The notes beneath the pieces are model-generated. The model saw only the letters and a program-made list of their open reading frames with translations, was not told the origin of the DNA and did no database searches. From contig OZ007510.1 in the NCBI GenBank assembly GCA_963931865.1, positions 9,582,993 to 9,646,992 of the forward strand: a stretch of DNA of 64,000 bases, read 5' to 3'. The DNA is from Axinella damicornis. Taxonomy: Eukaryota; Porifera; Demospongiae; Axinellida; Axinellidae. This document shows positions 1 to 9,921 of this stretch, one piece after another (positions within the stretch are counted from its first letter, which is position 1; each line of letters opens with the position of its first letter). Both the position numbers and the translations under genes were made by a program.

Positions 1-290
1 CAAAGCGGATGCAATCGGGGAGAAGCAGCCGAAGCGGACGCGATCGGGAGCAGCAGTTGAAGCGGACGCAAGCGGCGAGCATGCAGCAGCAGCTGAAGCG
101 GGCGCAATCGGGGAGCAGCAGCTGGAAGAGGACGCAAACGGGAAGAAGCGGATGCAATCGGGAGCAGCCGAAGCGGACGCAATCGGGGAGCAGCAGCTCT
201 GCACAGAGAGCTGTCCAGCACCGGATTACTCACGGTAGGCAAATGAGGGGGAAGTAGCTGAGCGAGCGAAGCGAGCGAAGCTACTTGTAC
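1..290 (+). repeat. 3' end of a dispersed element with an internal GC-rich minisatellite
   Basis: Imperfect tandem units built on GAAGCGGACGCAATCGGGGA and GCAGCAGCT fill about 1-210. They are followed by a unique tail (CACGGTAGGCAAATGAGGGG, then GTAGCTGAGCGAGCGAAGCG). The same tail follows the same minisatellite at 56100-56480, and the reverse complement of the minisatellite is at 58860-59130. This copy is cut by the window start. Open frames through the repeat are low-complexity and are not called genes. Confidence 0.8.
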
Positions 291-1358
291 ATATCATACG
301 TACGTACGTATGGTATACGATTATGGCGCTGTACCAGTATTTCAAGAAAGACAGCTGTATACTACCCAGAGAACACGACATTGAGGATTTTCCCCTCCAT
401 CTGGGAAGGAACTACATGCCGCTAATGAGAGTGTGAGGCATGCTCAACATGCACGATTGCGCTTGAGCGCATGACCGCCACAGCATAGGGATCCTGAGTT
501 TGAGTATTGTTGGTCTCCTGAGCGCAATCCAGTCGCTCTCGGACGTTGGGGCTCCAAACTGTATGGAAAACATGATGGCCTCTGACACAACTCTCTAATT
601 CGAAGGTCTCTATGCATGCTAGCGCCTCGCGCTGAGGTTACGTCATAGCCGTTACGTCATTTTTGTCAAGAATCAAATCGCCAAAATTAAAATTTGCCAA
701 ATTTGAAAATACGGCATTTTGGCTGAAATCGCCAAATTTCCAAATTTTCCCGCTATATGGTATGCATAACAGACCAGTTGTGGCTCTGCTGGAAGTGATA
801 ACACGTTGGATATGAATTCTGGTATGTATGCTGCTAAGGGTGCATCAACCCTTGATGCCGCCAAACTCCCACTAGATCCGCCATGCACATGCGAAATGCA
901 TGTACCTATATAGTCACACTCATTATGCATGCTATAGTTACACAGAACATAGATAGTAGGCACCAGTTGGCCAACTGGCGTCATCTCAAGAATCTCCTAG
1001 ATCTGCATTAGCTGCTATATTGGTTTTTGGTAGGCTGTGGGTAAGTCCGGCCAGTTAAGATAAGGGGCTTTAGTGGGCCCTTCCCTCCGCCCGCTGTCTG
1101 AGACATCACACAGAGAGCTACAAATATACAATACATCTACTTTGCTGTGTATTGATTAAGCACAATTAGCACATGCATGCCCATACGCACAAAATGTCAC
1201 CAGAAAAACAATGTCTGTATGTACTCCCTAGTGACCGGTACGCTCAAGGTACAACAAGTACAAAGTGGCACTGTGCTTACAGACCACCTGCCTATCATAT
1301 GTTTAACTTACAATGCCGTGGTTCTGCAGGGAATCAATATCCTGGAAGAATGACTCCT

Positions 1359-1395
<37 letters not shown>

Positions 1396-2640
1396 TCAGA
1401 AGAGGGGAAACTTAAATCAGCTGTATAGTATACCACCCAGTGTGTTTTGCAGTCATGAATAGCCATGGAAGAGAGGCGATGATCTATGGTAGCTACAGTT
1501 TTAACTTTACTGGATCTTGGCTATTGTCTTCAAAGCCATATCATAGACATTCCATCTGCTGGGACACACGTCAAGGCCTACATACTAGACCAACACAATG
1601 TGGTAGAATTACCTGTACCCACCTCATCACCATCCTCAGTGTGAAACTCATTATCACACACCACTTGATCCCCCTGAAGCATCATGGAACTGTACAACTT
1701 CTGTTGAGGTGAAAAGATATGAACAGCACTCTAAAGTTCACTCCGTATCTATTTGAATGGATCCTGCGTCCCAAATAGGTGCCACCTTCAAACAAAATGC
1801 TGTGGTGCATTCTCAGTATAGATGTCACTTTTGAATAGTTGCCACATCGGTATTGATCGCATTGCATCAGACAGAGGTGGTTGTCGGTTCTACCCAATCA
1901 AATTAGGTGTTCAGAGAACAGTTGCCTGGCACTACCAATTAGTGCTTGTTGAACATTCTGCTGGTCTTCCACATACATGGCAGCCTAGTGCATGTAATTT
2001 AAGCTTTATACACCAAGCGAATTGGCACAAGTTTGCCAAATTTTCTTACTCTGGATTCCTGAAAGTTATGTCCAAACATCTAAGGACAGCATCTAGCCAC
2101 CACCATCCCAGCTTCATTGTAAGCTTCTAGGTAGTTGTTGCAGAAGACTGAACTTTAGTGACTTGCCCTCAGCAAACCAAAGCTAACTACCTACTTGCAA
2201 ATTATGGACTGTCAGTGGTCAATACCCTGTACTGTACTACTAATGGTTGAACCAGACCGAGTGCACAGAATGTCCTCGTGCACGGTATGTTAATGCAAAG
2301 GCAACGTCTCACCGCTTAGTTCAGTCACCACAAGCCCACCACTGACCAGCACTTCACGTCCATACGGGCCGTCACAGCTGCAATAGCGGGATCCACTTTG
2401 TTCACCGCGCTTCATGCCCAATGACGTCATAGTTTTAAAATGTGTACTTTGACCCACCTCATCCGCAGCCACGTGCGCGGCAATTTAGCGGGAAAATTTA
2501 AGCTCATAGCTAATCGTGCAGTAGGTCCTGAAGCAGTGTTGTCTGGACCTCTCAGCTGTGGAGAGGAGTCCTGTCCAGGTACGTGTTGATACATAAGGCT
2601 CTTGTCAAATATACACACATCATTTTGAGTAGAATAACAA
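291..2640. other. No gene recognised; repeats and unique noncoding DNA
   Basis: I see no exon chain or conserved domain here. The notable content is a 36-base G run (1359-1394). Short open frames at 1173-2130 and 2290-2620 have no recognisable domain or convincing splice context. Confidence 0.5.
1359..1394. repeat. Poly-G tract (36 bases)
   Basis: Uninterrupted run of G. Similar long tracts occur at 13358-13382, 23760-23791 and 58182-58214, and as poly-C at 62204-62225. Confidence 0.95.
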
Positions 2641-2656
2641 AGACATAATATTAGCT

Positions 2657-4180
2657 ATGATCAAAGTTGAATCATCCATATTCATACTACACAGTTCAGG
2701 GATGTCTAGCTCTCCAGTTTGGGCTGAAGGCCTAAAGAAACGTGGGACATACTATGAAGGCTACATTGAAGATTTGGAGGGCACCCTTGAGTCACATCGG
2801 CGAGACACAGTCACAACATGGGGTATCCGCCGATCGGCACAAACGAAACAACCTACACCTGGAGAAACAGACAAGGAAAATAAATCCGCAAAAGCTTGTA
2901 AGTCCCCAGTGATAACTGTTTGTGTAATATCTACTCATAATTAGGGTAATGAACTTGCTACTCCTAAGGCACAAGTAGTACGTACCTGAGGCTGATCACC
3001 TAATTTGCAATAATTATACATCTACTTCACACTGTCTACTTTCACCATGTGATTACAGGGGAAGGAACAGGGGAAATCGCGGATTATGTGGAGCCGCTCA
3101 GGAGTCTCCTTTCAGAACACACCTTTTGAGGTTGTGCGGAAGGAAACTAGAGAGTGTCAGTTTGGACCACACTACTTCAAGAAGAGGGACAGAACATCCA
3201 GCCGAATCTATCTTCAGGGAACACGGAAGCTGGGATGCCACGCACACATTGAAATTTGCGAGTACAGGCTTTATCCCGAATACGCTCTCTCAGCAACAGA
3301 GGTCAAGCACCTAAAGAGCAAAAAACTTAGACAGTTGCGGGAAACGAAACTTCATTCACTAAAACAAGCGCTGGAAGAAGGAAGGCCTATCAATGCGGCC
3401 ACCACGTTTTTTGTTTCTTTACCCACACACGAATCACATGAAAAGTCTCACCCAACTGGTGGGGCTGCACAGAAGGTTCATCCCCTCATTTCAAAGAAAA
3501 TTGAAGATCTAGTGCGAGAAGGCTCAACCGATCCAAATGAAGTTCAGAGAGCCCTGAGAGAGTATGTAAGGAATCAATGCTCTACCCCAAAACCATCTCC
3601 CACTGATCGAGCATACTACCCTACAACCACTGACATCCGTAACCACATGTACAAGGCTAAAGTTGCACTGCAGCTCTCAAAATTTGATCAAGAAAATTTA
3701 GCCTTGAAAATCGATGAGTGGAAAAGGTTGAATCCAGATGAATACCACTTTTTCCGACCATATGTCAGTGAAACAGACTCGGTTGAAGTCAAAAGTGGAG
3801 AAACGTCCTGTGGGGTTAAGCTGACACAAATTCTGTTATGGGTTCACCAGCAACAGTGGCAAAGGGAACTCTTGACCAGATATGGCAATCACATTAGCCT
3901 GATTGATGCTACATATCGTACAATGAAGTACGAACTGCCCCTTTTCTTTGTGTGTGTGCGCACTAATGTGGGATACAGCGTTGTAGCACAGTTCATTGTG
4001 CAGTCAGAAAGTGCGGAGTGCATTGCAGAGGCATTGAATGTCCTGAGAGAGTGGAATTGCAACTGGAATCCACCCTTCTTTCTTAGTGACTTTTCAGAGG
4101 CAGAGTTTTCTGCACTGAAGCAGTCATTCCCTAGTACAACTGTCTATGGTTGTGACTTTCACAGGGCGCCGCTGTTATGG
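2657..4180 (+). pseudogene. CARF-like / MULE-type transposase gene fragment, probably decayed
   Basis: The open frame 3086-4210 encodes an N-terminal segment resembling the ALS2CR8/CARF DNA-binding family (FEVVRKETRECQFG, a YLQGTRKLGCHAHIEI core). It is followed by a charged linker and then a MULE-transposase-like core: LIDATYRTMKYELPLFFVCV with the first Asp, FLSDFSEAEF with the second, and CDFH near the break. A likely upstream exon is about 2702-2897, ending at a strong GTAAGT donor; an acceptor lies at 3058. Splicing these gives a frame that runs 23 codons and stops at 3127, whereas the domain lies one base out of that frame, so a single-base indel near 3110-3128 is likely. Homology stops just after CDFH (about 4165), where palindromic insertions begin. 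It could instead be a transposon-derived host gene with misassembled sequence. Family assignment is from motif memory only. Confidence 0.6.
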
Positions 4181-4188
4181 AGCGAGTT

Positions 4189-4238
4189 TAGCCTCGTTCC
4201 CAGGTCGTAGGAGAAACGTACGGCCTGGGAACGAGGCC
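4189..4238. mobile_element. Fold-back element, TAGCCTCGTTCCCAG family
   Basis: Starts TAGCCTCGTTCCCAGG and ends CCTGGGAACGAGGC, a near-perfect inverted repeat with a short loop. It lies at the broken 3' end of the CARF/MULE-like frame and supplies its last codons. Confidence 0.75.
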
Positions 4239-4252
4239 AGGCCGAGCTGAGA

Positions 4253-4793
4253 TACCGTATTTCCGCGAATAGACGCCGCCCTCGAATAGACGCCGCCCTC
4301 GAATAAACGCCGCACAATTGGAGGCGCTGAGTGAAATAAACGCCGCCCTCGAATAAACGCCGCGGCAGATTAGCACGTGCGCGAAGTATGACGTACAACA
4401 TGGGCACTTTGCATTTGTACGCGCACGCAGTCGTGGAAGACATGTCGACAGTCTGAGTCCTCGAGCTCATCGTCATCCCCCTCCATATGCATCCCGCGAA
4501 GGCATCTTCTTCTTCACCATCGTCCTCGTCCCGTGTGTATCGTTTTGTCGCAAAGCGACGCGGACGGCACTTGCCGAATCTTGCCCATTGTGAGTTGTTG
4601 TTTTGTGTGTTTCTCGACCGATTTTTGTAAGAGCCATACCTTCTCACCAGCTTGTCGACACGGGGAGCTGGCTAGGGATGCTGGTTACGTGGCGCGGGCA
4701 TACTTCCCAAAGTAATAAACGCCGCCCTCGAATTGTCGCAGCACCAAACTGAAATAAATAAACGCCGCGGCGTCTATTCGCGGAAATACGGTA
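4253..4793. mobile_element. Non-autonomous TIR element (ACCGTATTTCCGCGAATA ends)
   Basis: The left end TACCGTATTTCCGCGAATAG is repeated inverted at the right end (CTATTCGCGGAAATACGGTA). Inside both ends lie several copies of AATAAACGCCGCCCTCGAAT. The total is about 541 bases. An open frame on the minus strand inside it has an acidic stretch but no transposase motif I can name. A short relic with a similar end (GAAATACGGTA) is at 31540-31590. Confidence 0.75.
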
Positions 4794-5230
4794 CATGACA
4801 TAGTCATTGTACATGTATGCTCAGTGGAGGTGAGGAACACCTATGTAAGGGTAGCCATAACTGGTCATTAAGTAGCAACATTGGACGTAGATGCAAGTTT
4901 AACCAACTACCCACTGGTCTAGTCATTGTTGTTGATCCAATTTATGATCTCCACGTGTGTTGAATTGTGTGCACATTACTAAATAATTCTGTGTCATGTT
5001 GTTTCTATGAAGGGTGATGCATGGAGACTTAAGTAGTGTACATCAAGCTAGCTTTAAGAGCGCATAATGACATCATCATCTCATAGTAGAGCGTTTTCAT
5101 TGACGTCACATGACGTCATCGTCTCGTTAAAGTTGTTGCTATAGCAACCAAAATTTATTTGACAAAAGTTGGACGGTTGTAGAATGCAAATTTAAAATAT
5201 GAGAATAATTGGAAACACCACTAAAAAGTT

Positions 5231-5360
5231 ATGAGCCTTAGTATTTTAGTGCTCTCCATAGAAAATGTATGGGAAATTTGCCTGGTGTACAGTTTTGGTA
5301 CACCAGCACTTTTCACCATACATTTTCTATGGAGAGTACCAAACTTCTGAGGCTTATCAT
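5231..5360. repeat. Inverted repeat (hairpin)
   Basis: Arms 5231-5290 and 5297-5360 are complementary. The inner arms hold CTCCATAGAAAATGTATGGG and its complement, and the centre reads GTACAGTTTTGGTAC. The outer parts (GAGCCTTA / TGAGGCTTA) pair less well. Confidence 0.8.
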
Positions 5361-5574
5361 AGACTCGGTAGAGTCTATATGTAGGGATACGACGTACACG
5401 CAATATATGCTAATACAAAAGAATCTCTCCAAATCTCAGAAACGGTACACTTATAAGCCTTTATAACCACATACCGTTCATCTTCGGGTGTTTTCATGAC
5501 CAACAAGACTCCTCGCATCGCGAAAAACCGTCGCGAAAGTACCACACCAGGTACTCGCAAAACGAGCAAATTGT

Positions 5575-5627
5575 TTTTCTTTCTTCTTCTTCTTCTTTCT
5601 TCTTCTTTCTTCTTCTTTCTTCTTTCA
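5575..5627. repeat. (TTC)n pyrimidine microsatellite
   Basis: Runs of TTCTTC interrupted by TTTC on the + strand. Confidence 0.9.
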
Positions 5628-6197
5628 GACGGGCTAGCTCAACGTCGCCTCAATCCCTCATGATGGTTTTCGCACGAAACAGCAGCATTTTACACCGAGC
5701 AGTGCACCAGCCCATCGCTTTTTGGCAACCTCCAAGTCTTCACCAGGCGGCTACAGCTGCCCACTCAATAACTATGGCTTCATTTGTCACGCCATTTTCA
5801 TGTTTGTACGCATGCGCACTTAAACAATCACTTAGCAACGATACGTAATTATTATTCAAGATCGCTGAATTAGAAGTGCCTTGCGCTGTTGTGCTCTGTA
5901 GCTAGACTGAGGTAAATTCTCTGTGCTATATATGTTACTAGACTGTGTTCTGTGAGAGGGGTGAATGCCTATCTAAAGACTCAACAATGTGTCGCTACTA
6001 CTATCTGGTATAGCTATTTTAGCTACACTATACTTAGTCTTAGCTATGGTCTTCAGCTCGGGGAGCACTGGCTTAGTATCCATCCAGAAAAGGGTTGGCT
6101 TTGAGATGCTTGGGTCTGATTCTTGCTGGCAGTGTAAATGCCAGAGTCCAGTATGCATGCGCCTGCTGCTAAAAAAAATGACATAAACAAGTAATAA

Positions 6198-6835
6198 CAA
6201 GTGAGTCTTTAAAAGACTTGATGTGTCTCGGCACGACTTGGTATCAGCTAGAATCATGCAGAGGACATGGCAGCTGCTTAACCCTTTATTATGACTGCAA
6301 AACCTGTTAGCTACGAGACTTTCAGCTCAAGTGAGCGTCAATATCCTTGGAGGTTCTGTGTGAGCAAGGGGTGGGTCAGGAATGTTCACCCAAAGGGTGA
6401 AAGCAGTCTGGGCTTGATGTGTAGTCAACACCTTGGCCAATTCTTTCAGCACTTATCTATAGGCCTATAGCTAGCTAGCTAGAGCTGAGTGAGCTTTAGT
6501 ATGCACTTGGGATGGCTGAGTGCAGCACACTGGATGGGCCAGTGAGTATTCATTGTCCTGAATTCATTGTCCTGAATTAAGTATTAGAGCTACGTAGCAG
6601 CAGTCTTGGTAAGAGGATTCATGAGCAGCCATTCAAACCCATAATCAATTTTGAAGATCTACTTGCAGGCTATAAATACGTTTGACACCCTATTAAGGGT
6701 GTAGAGCACGCATGCAGCACTTGCGCGGGCGCATTGCGAAAAGCGACGTACCACGTACGTACGTACGCACGTACGTACGTACGTACCTACGCATCCAGCA
6801 CTGTGTCTCGGCACTTCGGTGCCGAGACAAAAAAC
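6198..6835 (+). repeat. Dispersed ~600-base repeat, copy 1
   Basis: Begins AAGTGAGTCTTTAAAAGACT and ends in the hairpin TGTCTCGGCACTTCGGTGCC GAGACA. A collinear copy, nearly identical over long stretches, lies at 60536-61145. Copy 1 contains an ACGTACGT microsatellite (6753-6786) that is much shorter in copy 2. No coding capacity seen. Confidence 0.85.
6753..6786. repeat. (ACGT)n microsatellite
   Basis: Self-complementary ACGT repeat with one interruption (GCAC). Confidence 0.9.
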
Positions 6836-7083
6836 ATTTAAAATGTAACAGGATGTAGGGATACCAGAACCGCAAAAAGTAAGGAAACAAGGTAGGGATG
6901 ATCACACAAAACAGTGAAGTATACAATCCCCCTACATATCTTTTTTCATTATACACGTATTATGGAAAAAGATCTCTGTAGGGGGTTGTATACTTCACTG
7001 TTTTGTGTGATCATCCCTACCTTGTTTCCTTACTTTTTGCGGTTCTGGTATCCCTACATCCTGTTACATTTTAAATGTTTTTT
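6830..7083. repeat. Long inverted repeat, ~107-base arms and 40-base loop
   Basis: Left arm 6830-6936 and right arm 6977-7083 are almost perfectly complementary, differing by about one indel near the loop. Arm landmarks are TTTAAAATGTAACAGGATGT, AAGTAAGGAAACAAGG and GATCACACAAAACAGTGAAG. A diverged partial copy of one arm lies at 9385-9480. Probably a palindromic MITE. Confidence 0.9.
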
Positions 7084-9384
7084 ATTACTTTAACTTTTTA
7101 ATAGCAGCACGATTTCCTTTCATAGTTGAGGATTGCATTCTACAAAACCTTAGCTACTTGCAAAATAATTTTGGTTGCCATAGCAACAAAATCAAAATTT
7201 GATGACGTCACATGAAAACGCTCTATATGGCCTGTAGGGCGCCGATGATGATGTCATTATATGATGCACTAATGACAATGTACTAATTATGTCACAACAG
7301 CAATACAGGCATGAGCATATTATATGTGCTATGCCTTAGAAACACCAGCATTTCTTCATTAATAGAGCCTCTAGCTATATACTGTAGCTACCTTCCACAA
7401 ATTTAAGCCCAGATGTTGTTTGAAACTCAGCCTGCAAAACGTTGTCAATTGAGGAGTGTACTGTTGTCATTTTGAGGAGTGCATGGCACTGCATGCATGG
7501 AGGTACTAATCTTTTGTAATTGTGAGTCACAATTCTGTACATGTTCAATTCTGGAGAAGAAACAATAATTATGAATGCTCTAAAACCTGCATATCATTTG
7601 TCAGTGATATAATATATACACTAGGCAACCATAGAGCATTAAGTTACATACTGTATGTATGGCACCGACATCATACTGATATGGTGATACCATAAATCTG
7701 GTGCATGCAATAGAACGATTTAGTCTGGCAAAGCCAGATCCTTGCACATGTGAGGTCTGACTTTGCCAGACAAGGTGGGGGACGAGGCTGAAAATTAATG
7801 GTATCCAACGTGCAGACCGTAAAGCAACAGCAACAAACAAGCCTGCAACTATTGACCTTCATGCTGACACTCAGCAGCTTCACGGTGGCATGCAGCTTGC
7901 TCATGCTCACCCCATGCACAATGACCTGCATTCGTATATAGTTTTATAGATATGTGGATAACACGCTCTCCGAACAGAGGTGTGCCCCCTTGTCTCAGGA
8001 AGGCCTTCAGCATGCAGTTACTGTCCCTTCTCAGTATAAGAGGTGAGAACAAGGCATGCATGAAGGGATCGAGCCAGAGAACCACTGCTGCCGCTACAGC
8101 ACATGTGATATATGACTGTGTGTGAGAGCATGTGAGTACATTCATTGCTTTCTAAATCCATTGCTAGCCAGAATGACTATATACAAGCCTTGACACATTG
8201 TGCTACTATTCCTGCTTGTCAATCATGCCTATTAGCTATGCTTTCAATGTTGACCTATTATGCACGCTTTGCATTTCTCTCCAAGGTTATGTATACACCC
8301 TATTAAGGTACTGTCACTACAAGACAGAATACTGTGTTCCATCACTGAATGCTGGACCGAATTGAACCACTGTTTCTGAGATATGATGATTCATTTTGCT
8401 AGTATTCTGTGAACTGGTTGCTCACAATACTCTGTTTAGCATTCGTTTCTCACCGTGTTTCAAGTCTGCAATGAGTTTGGAAGTTTGATACTGTCATAAT
8501 ATCTGTCTGCACTCGTACTGCATTTCATCGTCTACTGCTTCATCCTTGCTCCCCACCACTTGTCTCATAAAATAATGTCTTCATTTCTCTTATTGTCTTC
8601 AATTCAACATCTTTCTCTTATCATCTAGCTCCTGTCCCAGTCAGCCAACACTGCCACAACTGCCTCCTGTAGAAAGACATGCACTGCCTTGGGAGACTAT
8701 GGCCATAGGTGGCAGGTTGAGGTGGGAGGTGTCCCAGGAGGACCAATAAGTCGGACATACCATTCATGCATGGTGTTGTTCTTGTGCAACCTATTGTAGT
8801 TTTCCCTTTTTGGCATTTTCCACAACAGCTCATCTAAGGGGTTCTGAACTTCAATAAGCTTCTCTCATCAAAAACTGCATTCTGGTATACTTTTAAATTA
8901 TGTGTGACACAAAGAACACATGCACTTGAGTTTCTCTAGCAGAATGTGGTATACTACTATGATAGGCCGAAGTGCCTACAGACAAAGTTTGACATATGTA
9001 CCAATGTGATTCTCTACTGCCAGTGGGCATACAAGTATGTGCAATAGGAATGAATATACGTCCTTTCTAGTACATGTTAAAACACATCGGACATTAGCTA
9101 CTCGTGTTAGTTGGTCTCAGAATGCACACTGACCATCCTGCGCTCAGTTCCCAGTGTGTTTTAAAGCCCTATCCTGCTTGCAGCATGCACACTGTGCATG
9201 CATGCATGCTGTATCCATAACCCCATGCTTGCATGGAGGCTACAGGCCAGGGCATAAAGTACATGCAAGTATTGGGTGGACATCGTGTGTTCGCGAAACA
9301 AATTACGTATATGTAGCTAGGTGCCAAAATATACGAGAGTTTGCAATTGCATGGTATGTGTGTGCCAGCAGAATTTAGGAGTCT

Positions 9385-9480
9385 ATAGGGTGATTGTATA
9401 CTTCACTGTTATGTTCGATCAACCCTCTTGTTTCCTTACTTTTGCCGTTCTGCTACATTTAAATGTTTTTTTTATTACTT
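9385..9480. repeat. Diverged single arm of the 6830-7083 inverted repeat
   Basis: Shares TGTATACTTCACTGTT, TTGTTTCCTTACTTTT, GTTCTG and ACATTTAAATGTTTTTT in the same order as the right arm of the element at 6977-7083. Confidence 0.7.
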
Positions 9481-9560
9481 GTAGATTGGTAAGTATACTG
9501 CACCTCACCATAACTACAGTTTTGCTGGATATCTGTTTCACCTGCAAGATAATTATATGG

Positions 9561-9628
9561 TAGGGGGTTGATAGTTCAGTGTACAACCCCTACATGTAGG
9601 GGTTGTACACTGAACTATCAACCCCCTA
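9561..9628. repeat. Perfect 68-base palindrome
   Basis: Two 34-base halves are exact reverse complements around a TACATGTA centre, with no spacer. The outer end (TAGGGGGTTG) resembles the loop-proximal end of the long inverted repeat at 6977, so it is probably a very short relative of that family. Confidence 0.95.
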
Positions 9629-9921
9629 CATTTTCAGTACAATGCATTTTCAGTACGTCATATATCTTGTCTCCACGTCTTGCAACTGTCTCCACGTCTT
9701 GCAACTGTCCCTACATAGTCTGTCTTCCTATCCTGTGTCCACCTCAGAACCTGCCACACCCCTCACCAGACCACACACGTACACCAGAGACTCAATGTCC
9801 CAGTGGCATATACATTGTGCTTTGATCACATTCATACCATGCAAGATAAATATTCACTTTGGCCTAAACCACAATACATCACATTACATTCTGCTCAAGA
9901 ATAATATTATTAGCTAGGAGT

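Larger units (their letters stand above)
5061..7265. mobile_element. Composite region bounded by long imperfect inverted repeats
   Basis: The segment 5061-5190 (TAATGACATCATCATC, AGAGCGTTTTCAT, ACGTCA, GCTATAGCAACCAAAATT, TGTAGAATGCAA) recurs inverted at about 7130-7265 with the same motif order. Between them lie several other repeats: a hairpin at 5231-5360, a 600-base dispersed repeat at 6198-6835 and a long inverted repeat at 6830-7083. This fits either a large TIR element with nested insertions or two independent copies in opposite orientation. Confidence 0.5.

Noticed and set aside
1..210. Regular short repeats that could suggest a CRISPR array
   Set aside because: Units are contiguous and degenerate with no unique spacers, and the context is an animal genome; it is a minisatellite inside a dispersed element.
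4159..4647. 162-codon minus-strand frame with an acidic region
   Set aside because: It lies across two inverted-repeat elements and has no recognisable domain or start context.
8621..8833. CGKCQKGKTT peptide resembling a zinc-binding integrase motif
   Set aside because: Only one short motif, no paired histidines and no flanking integrase core or retroelement structure.
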